From contig PBQA01000005.1 in the NCBI GenBank assembly GCA_002724925.1, positions 57,416-121,415 of the forward strand: 64,000 nt of DNA, read 5' to 3'. The translations under genes and the position numbers were made by a program. The notes beneath the pieces were generated by a model. The model worked only from the letters and a program-made list of their open reading frames with translations, did not search any database and had not been told where the DNA came from. Position 1 is the first letter of the stretch, and each line of letters starts with the position of its first letter. Shown here one piece after another: positions 56,325-64,000 of the stretch. The stretch is from Oceanospirillaceae bacterium (lineage in GTDB: Bacteria > Pseudomonadota > Gammaproteobacteria > Pseudomonadales > Oceanobacteraceae).

Positions 56325-58172
56325 ATGAGTATTGAGCTGCCTGATATTGAACGAGCACTGGCCGAGCACGAACCCTTCTCATGGCTTCCTGCGGACGCCC
56401 TGTCTGACATGGCACGCTCAATCGAAGTGAGCTACAAGCAGGCCGGTGAAGATGTGCTGATTCTGGATGAGCCGATACACCACCTCCATTTTATACGTTC
56501 TGGTGAAGTTGAATTGTTCCGTCGGGATGGCAATCTTTATAACCGCCTGCCCGCAGGCCATGTGTTTGGTCAGATGGGGCTTCTTATGAAGGGCAAAGTG
56601 CGCTTCCCCGCGACGACCCGCGAAGACAGCCTCTTCTATCTCATCCCGAGCGAACTATTTATCGATTACTGCGAAAAGTACTCGGAGTTTGGCGACTTTT
56701 TTGAAGTAAACGAGCACTCAATTCTGGAGCAAGCGACTCAGGTCGGCACGGACGACATGACGACCGTGCCCGTAACTGAAGTTATTAAAGCAGAACCGCT
56801 ACTCATCACCCCTGACACGACGGTGGCTGAGTGTGCTGTTCGCATCTCCGAAAACTATATTGCCGCCGCATTAGTGCAGGATGATCAGGGCAACCTGCTC
56901 GGCATTGTGACCGATAGTGATCTGCGCGCTCGGGTCATTGCCAAGTCATTACCGTATGACACCCCCGTGGGTGAAATAATGAGCACAGAGCCACTGGTGA
57001 TGGACGACCATGCCTACCTCCACGAAGTCATGCTGATGATGCTTCGTAACAATACGCACCATGTGCCTATCGTTGATGATAATCGTGTGCTCGGTATTGT
57101 TTCTCTACTCGATGTGGTCGCTCACGAATCGCAAAACTCTCTGTTGTTAGTGCGCAGCATTCTGTCCTCTGAAAGCATCGATGCACTTGCTCAACTTTCA
57201 GAGCAACTGCCCGCGGTATACGAACGTTTGGTTAACGAACACGCAACGTCTCATATGATTGGTTCTGCCATGTCCGTCATCGGAGCCAGCTTTATGCAAC
57301 AGATGGCCAAGCTGGCAGAAGATGAGTTAGGGCCTCCGCCGGTGCCCTATTGCTTAATCGCACTCGGCTCATTAGCACGAGACGAGCAGCTTTTAGTCAC
57401 CGACCAGGACAACGCTCTGATCCTCTCCGACGACTATGACGAAAATCTCCACGGCGCTTATTTCGAGAAGTTCAGTAAGATAGTTTGCGAAGGCCTGGAT
57501 CGCTGCGGCTACCCTCTCTGCGAGGGTTTGATAATGGCGTCCAACCCTAAATGGCGTATGCGTCGCTCCGAATGGCGCGACCAGTTCACCGACTGGATAG
57601 ACAGGCCCGAGCCAGAAGCTCTGCTCAACGCGTGTATTTTCTTCGACCTGGTCGCCGTGCACGGTACAAAAATATGGGCTAAAGAACTGCAGAAATTTGT
57701 TTCAACAAAAGCCAGAAACAGCAAACCGTTTCTGGCGTCGCTCGCGCGCAATGCACTCAAGCGCACCCCACCACTGGGTGTATTTAAAAACTTCGTATTA
57801 GAAGAAGACGGGCGGCAAGGAAAGTCGTTGAACATTAAGCGCCGCGGTACCGCCCCATTAACCGATATTATTCGGGTTCATGCACTGGCCACCGGGTCAA
57901 TGTCGCAGAATTCATTTGAGCGCCTTGAAGATATTTCGAAGACTAAACTGCTCCCGCAAGAAAAATACGACGAGCTCACGAACGCACTGGAGCTGCTATA
58001 CAGCTTGCGCGCACACCAACAAATGTTGGCCATCCGCGACAAAAGAGAACCTAATAATAACATCGCTCCTGATACCCTTAGCTTTACCCGGCAGCGTTCT
58101 CTGAAAGAAGCCTTCAATGTCGTTGCTCAGGCCCAGCGTTTTCTGAAGTACCGGTACACCGCTAATGGCTGA
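56325..58172 (+). CDS. cNMP-binding / CBS / DUF294 nucleotidyltransferase-like protein
   Basis: A 615-residue cytosolic protein. The order is: a cyclic-nucleotide-binding-type domain (about 20-130, HHLHFIRSGEVELF and GHVFGQMG), two CBS domains (about 150-270), a DUF294 nucleotidyltransferase-like domain (YCLIALGSLARDEQLLVTDQ, near 344-363, with the D-x-D site), and a DUF294 C-terminal domain to the end. Its 3' end overlaps the exonuclease gene by 8 bases. This pairing is familiar near acetate-use genes in other gammaproteobacteria and suggests nucleotide signalling, but the activity is not established. Confidence 0.9.
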   Translation: MSIELPDIERALAEHEPFSWLPADALSDMARSIEVSYKQAGEDVLILDEPIHHLHFIRSGEVELFRRDGNLYNRLPAGHVFGQMGLLMKGKVRFPATTREDSLFYLIPSELFIDYCEKYSEFGDFFEVNEHSILEQATQVGTDDMTTVPVTEVIKAEPLLITPDTTVAECAVRISENYIAAALVQDDQGNLLGIVTDSDLRARVIAKSLPYDTPVGEIMSTEPLVMDDHAYLHEVMLMMLRNNTHHVPIVDDNRVLGIVSLLDVVAHESQNSLLLVRSILSSESIDALAQLSEQLPAVYERLVNEHATSHMIGSAMSVIGASFMQQMAKLAEDELGPPPVPYCLIALGSLARDEQLLVTDQDNALILSDDYDENLHGAYFEKFSKIVCEGLDRCGYPLCEGLIMASNPKWRMRRSEWRDQFTDWIDRPEPEALLNACIFFDLVAVHGTKIWAKELQKFVSTKARNSKPFLASLARNALKRTPPLGVFKNFVLEEDGRQGKSLNIKRRGTAPLTDIIRVHALATGSMSQNSFERLEDISKTKLLPQEKYDELTNALELLYSLRAHQQMLAIRDKREPNNNIAPDTLSFTRQRSLKEAFNVVAQAQRFLKYRYTANG

Positions 58173-58920
58173 TTACAGAAAGGGGTCATTGAAACGACCG
58201 GGCTCACTGCCCGACAGCTGGAGTGAATTTCAGCAATCCATGTTGGGGGGCTCCGCCAGCCCAAGCACCGGAAAGCCGCTGCCCGAAGAGCTTAAACGCT
58301 TTTATCAGGCAGAGTTCAGCTACATAGAGCAAAGCCTGAACGAAGCACGCTGCCTGGCCATCGACATAGAAACAACAGGCTTAGATTCAGACAAAGATAA
58401 AATCGTCAGCGTCGGGCTTGTTGAGTTTGATGCTAAGCGCATCTATCTGCCGACAGCCAAACATTGGCTGGTAAACCCGGGAGAGCTGAGCGACACCTCA
58501 ATTGTGATACACGGCATCACACACAGCGATGTTTCATCTGCACCCAGAATTAATTCCATTATGCCGGAGCTATTGGACGCTATGGCCGGACGGCTCTGCG
58601 TCGTGCACTACCGGGCGATGGAGCGTGAATTTTTCAGAAAGCTGGGATTTCACCTCTGGTCTCAGCCTTGGCTATTTCCGGTGATTGATACCTTCGCACT
58701 TGAAGCAAGCTGCTTATCGCATAGCCAACGCTGGTACAACCGGCTACTAGGAAAACCACTCCCCTCACTCCGGCTACCAGACACACGCCTTCGTTATAAC
58801 TTACCGGAGTACGAAAATCACAATGCTCTGGTGGATGCGATTGCAACGGCCGAGCTACTGCAAGCTCAGATACAGAAATGGAAATTAGGGAATCGTGCCG
58901 TCAAAGAGCTGTGCCTGTAA
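58165..58920 (+). CDS. DnaQ-like 3'-5' exonuclease
   Basis: A 251-residue DEDDh exonuclease. Motifs: AIDIETTGLDSDKDKIVSVG near 68-87 (first Asp and Glu), VIHGITHSDV near 112, VHYRAMEREFF near 147, and HNALVDAIATAEL near 222 (His and last Asp). It belongs to the DnaQ/PolC-epsilon-like type but is not a DNA polymerase subunit. Translationally coupled to the DUF294 gene. Confidence 0.9.
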   Translation: MADYRKGSLKRPGSLPDSWSEFQQSMLGGSASPSTGKPLPEELKRFYQAEFSYIEQSLNEARCLAIDIETTGLDSDKDKIVSVGLVEFDAKRIYLPTAKHWLVNPGELSDTSIVIHGITHSDVSSAPRINSIMPELLDAMAGRLCVVHYRAMEREFFRKLGFHLWSQPWLFPVIDTFALEASCLSHSQRWYNRLLGKPLPSLRLPDTRLRYNLPEYENHNALVDAIATAELLQAQIQKWKLGNRAVKELCL

Positions 58921-58945
58921 AAGCTCTTGGCAAACGCCCATAAAA

Positions 58946-58970
58946 AAGCCCGGCAGATGCCGGGCTTCTT
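58946..58970. terminator. Bidirectional terminator
   Basis: Stem GCCCGGC/GCCGGGC with a 4-base loop, A run on the left and TTCTTTA on the right; between the exonuclease gene and the BCCT gene. Confidence 0.88.
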
Positions 58971-58982
58971 TATAGCGAGTGC

Positions 58983-60557
58983 TTAACCCTTAGGCTCTGT
59001 ACGTAAGCCCATCACTAAGCTCACACACATCAGCAACAACACAAAGGTAAACGGCAAGCCGGTTGAAATAGCACCGGCCTGCAGAGCCTCAATGGCTTCT
59101 TTACCACCAATCCACAACAGGGCTGCAGCAATAGCACCCTCAACAGATGCCCAATAGATACGCTGAGGAACTGGCGCATCAACCTTACCACCCGCAGTGA
59201 TGCTATCAATCACCAGCGAGCCAGAGTCGGATGATGTGATAAAGAACACCAGCACCAGAACGATCGCAATCACAGAAAGAACCATGCTCATCGGCAGTGC
59301 ATCGAACATCTGGAACATCGCCAGAGGCACCGAGGTCAGACCGTTTTCACCCAGGAGACCAATTTTATTGGCCACCTGATCAATACCGATACCACCATAA
59401 ACCGACATCCAGATCACCGTCACCAGCGTCGGTACAGCCAATACAGCAATCAAGAACTCGCGGATGGTGCGACCTTTAGAAACACGTGCGATAAACATAC
59501 CGACAAATGGCGACCACGAGATCCACCATGCCCAATAGAACACAGTCCAGCCCTGCAGCCATGCTTCATCCGGACGACCATGCGGATTACTCAGTGGGAT
59601 AATATTTGAAACGTACGCCATCAGAGTGGTAGGAATCGAGCCGAAGGCAACAGCCGCACCGACCATGGCAACAAATACCAGCAACACAAATGCAATCAGC
59701 ATATTCACGTTACTGAGCAGTTTTACGCCGCCATCAAGGCCACGCACAACGGATACGATCGCCAGCAAGGTAACACCAACGATCACACCAATCTGCAGAC
59801 CAACGCTCGGCTCAATACCAAAGACATGGTTAATACCGGCAGCTGCCTGGCTTGCACCTAGGCCGAGGGAAGTTGCCAGACCAAACAGCGTAGCCAGCAC
59901 CGCCAGAATATCGATGATATGGCCCGGCCAGCCCCACGCGTGATCACCCAGAATCGGATAAAACGCTGAACGAATAGAGAGCGGAAGACCTTTGTTGTAA
60001 CAGAAAAACGCCAGAGACAGTGCAACAACACCGTAGATTGCCCAAGGATGCAGACCCCAGTGATACATAGTGGCGCCCAGAGCCATGCTCGCGGCTTCAG
60101 GCGTATTCGCTTCGACACCCAGCGGTGTTTCGTACCAGCCGGTGAAATAGGCGACGGGTTCAGCAACCCCCCAGAACATCAAGCCAATACCCATACCCGC
60201 GGCGAACAACATAGCCAGCCATGAGATGGTTGAGTGCTCGGCCTTAGCATCTGCACCGCCAAGGCGGATTTTGCCCCACGGAGAAAGCGCAATCACAATG
60301 CAAAATACAACGAAAATGTTGGCCGACCATACGAAAAACTTATCGAAGCTTCCGATAATATCCCACTTCAGGCCATCCAGGACTTCTTTCGCTACCGAGG
60401 CATCAGTGACCAGGGTTGCAATCAGAAAAGCGAGGATAAGAGCACTGCTTATCCCAAACACAGGGTTATGGACATCGAACCCCCACTTCTGGACATTGTC
60501 CTGACCAATGGAGTAGTCAGTGTTGTCGATACTGTACTTGTCTTTGGGCTCAGACAC
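58983..60557 (-). CDS. BCCT-family transporter
   Basis: Inner-membrane betaine/choline/carnitine-type transporter of 524 residues, from the GTG at 60557 with GGGAG upstream. About 12 membrane segments; the family motif GMGIGLMFWGVAEPVAYFTG lies near 121-140 and WAWWISWSPFVGMFIARVSK near 350-369. The W-rich motif forms the substrate cage. It probably imports glycine betaine, choline, or a similar osmolyte. No betaine-use genes are beside it. Confidence 0.92.
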   Translation of the reverse strand: MSEPKDKYSIDNTDYSIGQDNVQKWGFDVHNPVFGISSALILAFLIATLVTDASVAKEVLDGLKWDIIGSFDKFFVWSANIFVVFCIVIALSPWGKIRLGGADAKAEHSTISWLAMLFAAGMGIGLMFWGVAEPVAYFTGWYETPLGVEANTPEAASMALGATMYHWGLHPWAIYGVVALSLAFFCYNKGLPLSIRSAFYPILGDHAWGWPGHIIDILAVLATLFGLATSLGLGASQAAAGINHVFGIEPSVGLQIGVIVGVTLLAIVSVVRGLDGGVKLLSNVNMLIAFVLLVFVAMVGAAVAFGSIPTTLMAYVSNIIPLSNPHGRPDEAWLQGWTVFYWAWWISWSPFVGMFIARVSKGRTIREFLIAVLAVPTLVTVIWMSVYGGIGIDQVANKIGLLGENGLTSVPLAMFQMFDALPMSMVLSVIAIVLVLVFFITSSDSGSLVIDSITAGGKVDAPVPQRIYWASVEGAIAAALLWIGGKEAIEALQAGAISTGLPFTFVLLLMCVSLVMGLRTEPKG

Positions 60558-60764
60558 GATATCTCCCGTCACGTTATAATTGATATTGAACCTGTACACT
60601 GTATAGGTTCAGGTGAGAATTTCAAATGCAGCCCGAATATGCAGCATTAAGACAAGAAAAACCTTCCAACGAGGCCACAACCCAAAAAGAACTCAATCCG
60701 GTATCGATCACGAACACACAAAAGACAACAAAATTACAAAAGTCACATCGTTCACCACATCATC

Positions 60765-61121
60765 TCATACCGAAAAAACAATCTTATTGTTTTCAGGGTC
60801 ACGGATATACGCAGAGTACTTCGGGCCCCGAGGACCCGGCTCTCCCTCGCTTGTACCGCCTAACTTCAGCGCCAGATGGTATAGGCGCTTCACTTCAGAT
60901 TCAGAGGCGACATTAAGTCCCATCATGGTGCCATTACCATGAGTGGCTGACTCGCCGTTGAATGGTTTTGCCACAGCAAAGGTAAAGTCATCGCACTGCC
61001 AGAAAGTCATCCGGTCGGTTGAAAAAACCTGCTTAAGCTCGGTGTCTTCAAACAAGGCGTCGTAGAATTGGATGGCACTGTTGAGATTATTAGTACCAAA
61101 TACAAGGTAATCGAGTTTCAT
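60765..61121 (-). CDS. VOC (glyoxalase/dioxygenase fold) family protein
   Basis: A 118-residue protein starting MKLDYLVFGTNNLNSAIQFYD, with the VOC-type end IRDPENNKIVFSV. The metal ligands of VOC enzymes are only partly visible, so a binding role is as likely as an enzyme role. The ATG at 61121 is used because 18 further residues upstream are unlike the family. Confidence 0.85.
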   Translation of the reverse strand: MKLDYLVFGTNNLNSAIQFYDALFEDTELKQVFSTDRMTFWQCDDFTFAVAKPFNGESATHGNGTMMGLNVASESEVKRLYHLALKLGGTSEGEPGPRGPKYSAYIRDPENNKIVFSV

Positions 61122-61182
61122 TGAGCTCACGTCCTGATGGATAAAAATCCGACGATACGCCTTCCCTACTGACAACCCTGTG

Positions 61183-61872
61183 TCAGTTGGTATTGATATT
61201 TTTTTGCTCTATATACGCAGCAAGAGAGACGGAGTCAGGCAGCGCACCTGTGGGCTCGGTCGATTCAAGGTGTTGAATAAGGTCGAGCCTCAACTGACGA
61301 TAATCAGCACGCAATTCACACCAACAGCCCAGTGTCCACTTACCGCCCCAGTAAAACAGCCCCAGCGGGAACACCGTTCGTGTCGTCACATTGTCTGACA
61401 ACGCCCTGTATTTCACTTTTAGCCAGCGCTTATCCCGAATCGCGGAATGAACCGCACTCCACCGCGGATAAACTTCGGTTCTGTGATAATACGCAGGCAC
61501 GCGGACAACGCTTTCACTATCGCTTGTGTTCTCCACCCCACCCGGTAGTGCTGCTTCTATTTTCGCCAGCAGCGAATGAGCAGAGGCACCGACCTCTTTT
61601 CCGGTCAGCGCTGCCGTTAGACTCACGCCGGTGATCAATGCCTCCAACTCACCTTGCGTCAATTGCAGCGGTGGCAGTTCAAAGCCTTCCGACAGGCGAT
61701 AACCGACGCCTGGCTCGCCATAAATGGGAATGCCCGCCACCGACAGGTCATCAACGTAACGATACACGGTGCGCTCAGATACCTTCAGCTTCTCAGCAAG
61801 GTGCTTTGCTGTGATTGGCTGATGCTTACGCAGAATATTGGTGAGCTGAAATAGTCGGTCGGACTTGCGCAT
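61183..61872 (-). CDS. WYL-domain transcription regulator (YafY-like)
   Basis: A 229-residue regulator. The HTH_11/DeoR-type N-terminus (RLFQLTNILRKHQPITAKHL and SERTVYRYVDDLSVAGIPI) is followed by a WYL-domain-like region with KYRALSDNVTTRTVFPLGLFYW near 154-175. It probably controls the VOC gene, which lies 61 bases downstream in the same direction. Ligand unknown. Confidence 0.9.
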   Translation of the reverse strand: MRKSDRLFQLTNILRKHQPITAKHLAEKLKVSERTVYRYVDDLSVAGIPIYGEPGVGYRLSEGFELPPLQLTQGELEALITGVSLTAALTGKEVGASAHSLLAKIEAALPGGVENTSDSESVVRVPAYYHRTEVYPRWSAVHSAIRDKRWLKVKYRALSDNVTTRTVFPLGLFYWGGKWTLGCWCELRADYRQLRLDLIQHLESTEPTGALPDSVSLAAYIEQKNINTN

Positions 61873-61916
61873 CTAGAACCCTGTATTAAATTGAAATCAT
61901 GGGCATCACTACATCA

Positions 61917-62173
61917 CTACATGGATACCATCACTACATGGACACCCACTCTTACATCACTACATGGACACCCACTCTCACACGATCACACTACATGGAC
62001 ACCCACTCTAGTGCTTTCGCCTGATTGTTGAAAGATTCGCTTACACACTACATGGACACCCACTTTAGTCACCTACATGGACACCCACTTTAGTCACTAC
62101 ATGGACACCCACTCTAGTGCCCTACATGGACACCCACTCTAGTGCTTTCGCCTGATTGTTGAAAGATTCGCTT
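61917..62173. repeat. Tandem repeat array before RAYT gene
   Basis: The 17-base unit CTACATGGACACCCACT occurs exactly seven times (starts 61934, 61960, 61991, 62048, 62073, 62097, and 62122), plus a degenerate copy at 61917. Most spacings are 24-26 bases. Two perfect 52-base copies (61991-62042 and 62122-62173) carry the unit plus a tail with GCTTTCGCCTGATTGTTGAA. The reverse complement AGTGGGTGTCCATGTAG is of the kind flanking RAYT genes. Confidence 0.95.
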
Positions 62174-62212
62174 GTGATAATCTGCCCGTGCATTCGTTAA
62201 TGGAGTAACACC

Positions 62213-63208
62213 GTGCCAAAGCCAAGAAAACAGCAGATTTCCCTTGATGCTACGCCGTATTACCACTGTATCTCCCGTTGTGTACGTCGGGCTTTTCTCT
62301 GTGGCACGGATACATCTACCGGCCAAAGCTATGAGCACCGCCGTGGCTGGCTAGAAGAGAAACTTCTGGTATTACCGCAAACCTTCGCTATCAATATCGC
62401 AGCTTACGCCATTATGAGTAATCACTATCATGTCGTGCTTCACATCGACAAAAAGCAGGCTGATCAATGGGCTGATCTGGAGGTCGTCGAACGCTGGCAT
62501 TCACTTTTCAAGGGTAATCTGTTTTCGCAAAAATTTGTCCGCGGGGAAAACCTGGATACTTCACAGCGCGCCCGACTACAGATGATCATTGAAGAGTGGC
62601 GTTCTCGCCTCTGCGACATTAGCTGGTTTATGCGCATTCTTAATGAAGCAATCGCTCGTGAGGCCAACCGGGAAGATCGCTGTACTGGTCGATTCTGGGA
62701 AGGTCGGTTCAAATCACAAGCACTTCTGGATGAAGCCGCACTTGCCGCCTGCATGGCGTATGTCGATCTGAACCCCGTTCGTGCTCAAATGGCAAAAACA
62801 CCTGAGCTGTCTGATCATACTTCCGTTAAGAAGCGATCAGAGAAAGCGAAATCTACGAAGCAGCCAAACCACCCGAATCAGCAAGCCGAGGAACTGCACC
62901 CTTTCGTTGGCAATCCCCGTCAAGATAGCCCTAAAGGTATCCAGATGCGTCTGACAGATTACCTTGAACTCGTTGACTGGACAGGCCGTATTCTCCGCGA
63001 AGACAAGCGTGGCGCCATTTCTGAAAATGCTGAGAACATTCTTACCCGACTCGGGATTGATGATTCGCAGTGGCTGGAGATGACGTCAAAATTCGAGCAG
63101 TGCTTTGCGACATTTGCAGGCAATGAGCAACGCCTACGCAGTGCCTGTGAAACGCTGAATTATCAAAGGCCACCCGGACTCAGTCGATGTAAAGCTGCAT
63201 TCGGATAG
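62213..63208 (+). CDS. RAYT-type (REP-associated) HUH transposase
   Basis: A 331-residue Y1 (IS200/HUH) transposase-type protein from a GTG with GGAG upstream. The start MPKPRKQQISLDATPYYHC is typical; the HUH motif is NHYHVVLHI near residue 70, the segment RFWEGRFKSQALLDEAAL near 160 is family typical, and AYVDLNPVRAQ near 186 carries the candidate nucleophile Tyr. RAYTs mobilise or maintain extragenic repeats; here the tandem repeats directly upstream are the obvious substrate. The C-terminal extension of about 130 residues is longer than in IS200. Confidence 0.93.
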   Translation: MPKPRKQQISLDATPYYHCISRCVRRAFLCGTDTSTGQSYEHRRGWLEEKLLVLPQTFAINIAAYAIMSNHYHVVLHIDKKQADQWADLEVVERWHSLFKGNLFSQKFVRGENLDTSQRARLQMIIEEWRSRLCDISWFMRILNEAIAREANREDRCTGRFWEGRFKSQALLDEAALAACMAYVDLNPVRAQMAKTPELSDHTSVKKRSEKAKSTKQPNHPNQQAEELHPFVGNPRQDSPKGIQMRLTDYLELVDWTGRILREDKRGAISENAENILTRLGIDDSQWLEMTSKFEQCFATFAGNEQRLRSACETLNYQRPPGLSRCKAAFG

Positions 63209-63242
63209 CTACCCTGCCGAGAAAACCAACCGGTATTCTACA

Positions 63243-63265
63243 ACCAGCACCAGCTGGTATTTTTC
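63243..63265 (+). terminator. Terminator after RAYT gene
   Basis: Stem ACCAGC/GCTGGT with loop ACCA, followed by ATTTTTC. No copy of the upstream repeat is seen on this side. Confidence 0.75.
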
Positions 63266-63395
63266 TTGCCTGAGATACTGAGAATTGAAAGGAAATCACC
63301 CGCTTTTTTGAAATAAGAACTCAATCACGGTGTGTGCATCACTCATGCTTGATTATCGCCGGTTTCATTCATCAAAATTATCGTGGCTGTCCGTT

Positions 63396-63532
63396 TTACT
63401 TTCTAGCATAGTAACCACTTCGCGAAACTCCCAGCCATTCACATGTTCGCTTAATGCCTAGCTCTCGTCCGAATTTCTCGATGAATCGATATCTTGCTGA
63501 TGTTCCTCCGCAAGAAACCGTTGCCACTTTTT
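63396..63532 (-). pseudogene. IS3 OrfB fragment in -1 frame
   Basis: Shifting -1 at the AAAAAAG slip site (63533-63527), the frame reads VATVSCGGTSARYRFIEKFG, then RELGIKRTCEWLGVSRSGYY, then ARK and a stop at 63396-63398. The latter resembles the usual N-terminus of IS3 OrfB. No integrase core follows, so OrfB is cut at about 44 codons. Confidence 0.75.
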
Positions 63533-63823
63533 TAGCAGATCAAGCTCCTGTTTCAGCTTCTTGTTCTCTGCTTCCAGCTTCTTAACCTTCGAAATTTCCT
63601 TTTCTTGCTTTCTAGTCGCCTCGGTTAGCTTCTTACGTTTATCTGCCACGATCTTGCCTTCACGGTATTCTTTTCGCCATCGTGACAGCATAAATGGATG
63701 AATGTCGAGAGTATTGGCTACTTCCTGAACCTGAATTCCTTCTATCAGACTTAGCTGGACTGCTTTAACTTTAAACTCGTTCGAATACTGCCAGGTCTTT
63801 CTTGGCTGATTATATTTTGGCAT
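63458..63823 (-). CDS. IS3-family transposase OrfA
   Basis: A 121-residue OrfA with an N-terminal HTH (EFKVKAVQLSLIEGIQVQEV, SRWRKEYREGK) and a leucine-zipper-like coiled coil (about 70-105). An A6G slip site lies at 63533-63527 inside the gene, as in IS3 elements that make OrfAB by -1 shift. The OrfB part is truncated, so this is a remnant. Confidence 0.9.
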   Translation of the reverse strand: MPKYNQPRKTWQYSNEFKVKAVQLSLIEGIQVQEVANTLDIHPFMLSRWRKEYREGKIVADKRKKLTEATRKQEKEISKVKKLEAENKKLKQELDLLKKWQRFLAEEHQQDIDSSRNSDES

Positions 63824-64000
63824 TGGACACCTCGTCAGTTTGACTTTGGTGTCCGTTTTATCGGGGCAAGATCACAGTCCGATAACATGCGCTTGTTATG
63901 TTTCCCGAATTCATATACTAACCGCGACACTTTTCCAAAATAAGAAGGTGAGCTGTAATATCCGCTGTTTTTCACTCCCGCCAAGAAGTAGAAAAGCATC
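63824..64000. other. IS3 outer end and unassigned edge sequence
   Basis: Holds an inverted GGACACC...GGTGTCC repeat (63825-63855) just outside OrfA and an 11-base TGTCCGTTTTA (63850-63860), which recurs in the same orientation at 63388-63398. Beyond that no gene is seen to the window edge. Confidence 0.5.

Noticed and set aside
61917..62173. CRISPR array
   Set aside because: Unit and spacings are too short and irregular, spacers are mostly similar to each other, and no cas genes are present.
63880..63905. Integron attC-like TAACATGCGCTTGTTA
   Set aside because: A short palindrome without the consensus core pair or cassette genes; no integrase in the window.

Overview
The window reads as chromosomal DNA of a marine gammaproteobacterium of the Oceanospirillales type; a Thalassolituus- or Oleibacter-like hydrocarbon or fatty-acid degrader is my guess from gene content, not a database result. 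Genes are dense, on both strands, and mostly housekeeping or respiratory. No tRNA, rRNA or CRISPR was seen. About 70 protein genes or gene fragments are supported.

Layout. (1) 1-560: edge-cut alpha/beta hydrolase. (2) 983-10453: a complete cbb3 oxidase block (ccoNOQP), its maturation genes (ccoGHIS plus a TauE/SafE-like membrane protein) and an FNR/ANR oxygen sensor. (3) 10708-21718: core genes (ttcA, greB, a DnaJ-related protein, a polysaccharide deacetylase, a YgjP-like metalloprotease, a PstS-like/OmpA fusion, a START protein, bolA, rbgA) mixed with small unknowns. (4) 21820-24998: a divergent reactive-sulfur locus: a persulfide-dioxygenase-like MBL enzyme against an ArsR regulator, a SulP transporter and a small coupled protein. 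(5) 25088-33186: YceI, a diguanylate cyclase, murI, folE, cls, ompW with a perfect FNR box, and a sensor with a degenerate kinase region. (6) 33253-39770: fatty-acid block (acyl-CoA dehydrogenase, fadD, an AraC regulator, a front-end type desaturase, DUF2789). (7) 39836-49879: a GGDEF-EAL protein, a degenerate exonuclease-like protein, hipBA, yaeQ with a DEAD-box helicase, a TfoX-N protein, an FKBP and aconitase. (8) 49945-54720: a CNNM/CorC-type membrane protein gene split in two by about 3.5 kb carrying an AraC regulator, an alkylsulfatase lipoprotein and the cut 5' end of a third gene. (9) 54888-55982: an unrecognised pair with a candidate Cys-His-Asp hydrolase. (10) 56325-61872: a cNMP/CBS/DUF294 protein with an exonuclease, a BCCT transporter, a VOC protein and a WYL regulator. 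(11) 61917-63860: a RAYT-type HUH transposase preceded by tandem repeats, then an IS3 remnant.

How it fits together. The FNR protein next to the cbb3 genes, the perfect FNR box before ompW and a one-mismatch box before the acyl-CoA dehydrogenase suggest an oxygen-responsive circuit linking respiration, envelope and fat catabolism. The fad and desaturase genes with the interposed AraC regulator suggest control of lipid use and membrane fluidity. The strongest unusual signal is the gene split at 50.06-53.6 kb: the CorC-type C-terminal coding sequence lies about 3.5 kb from the rest of its gene, on the same strand, with an intact foreign-looking sulfatase cassette between.
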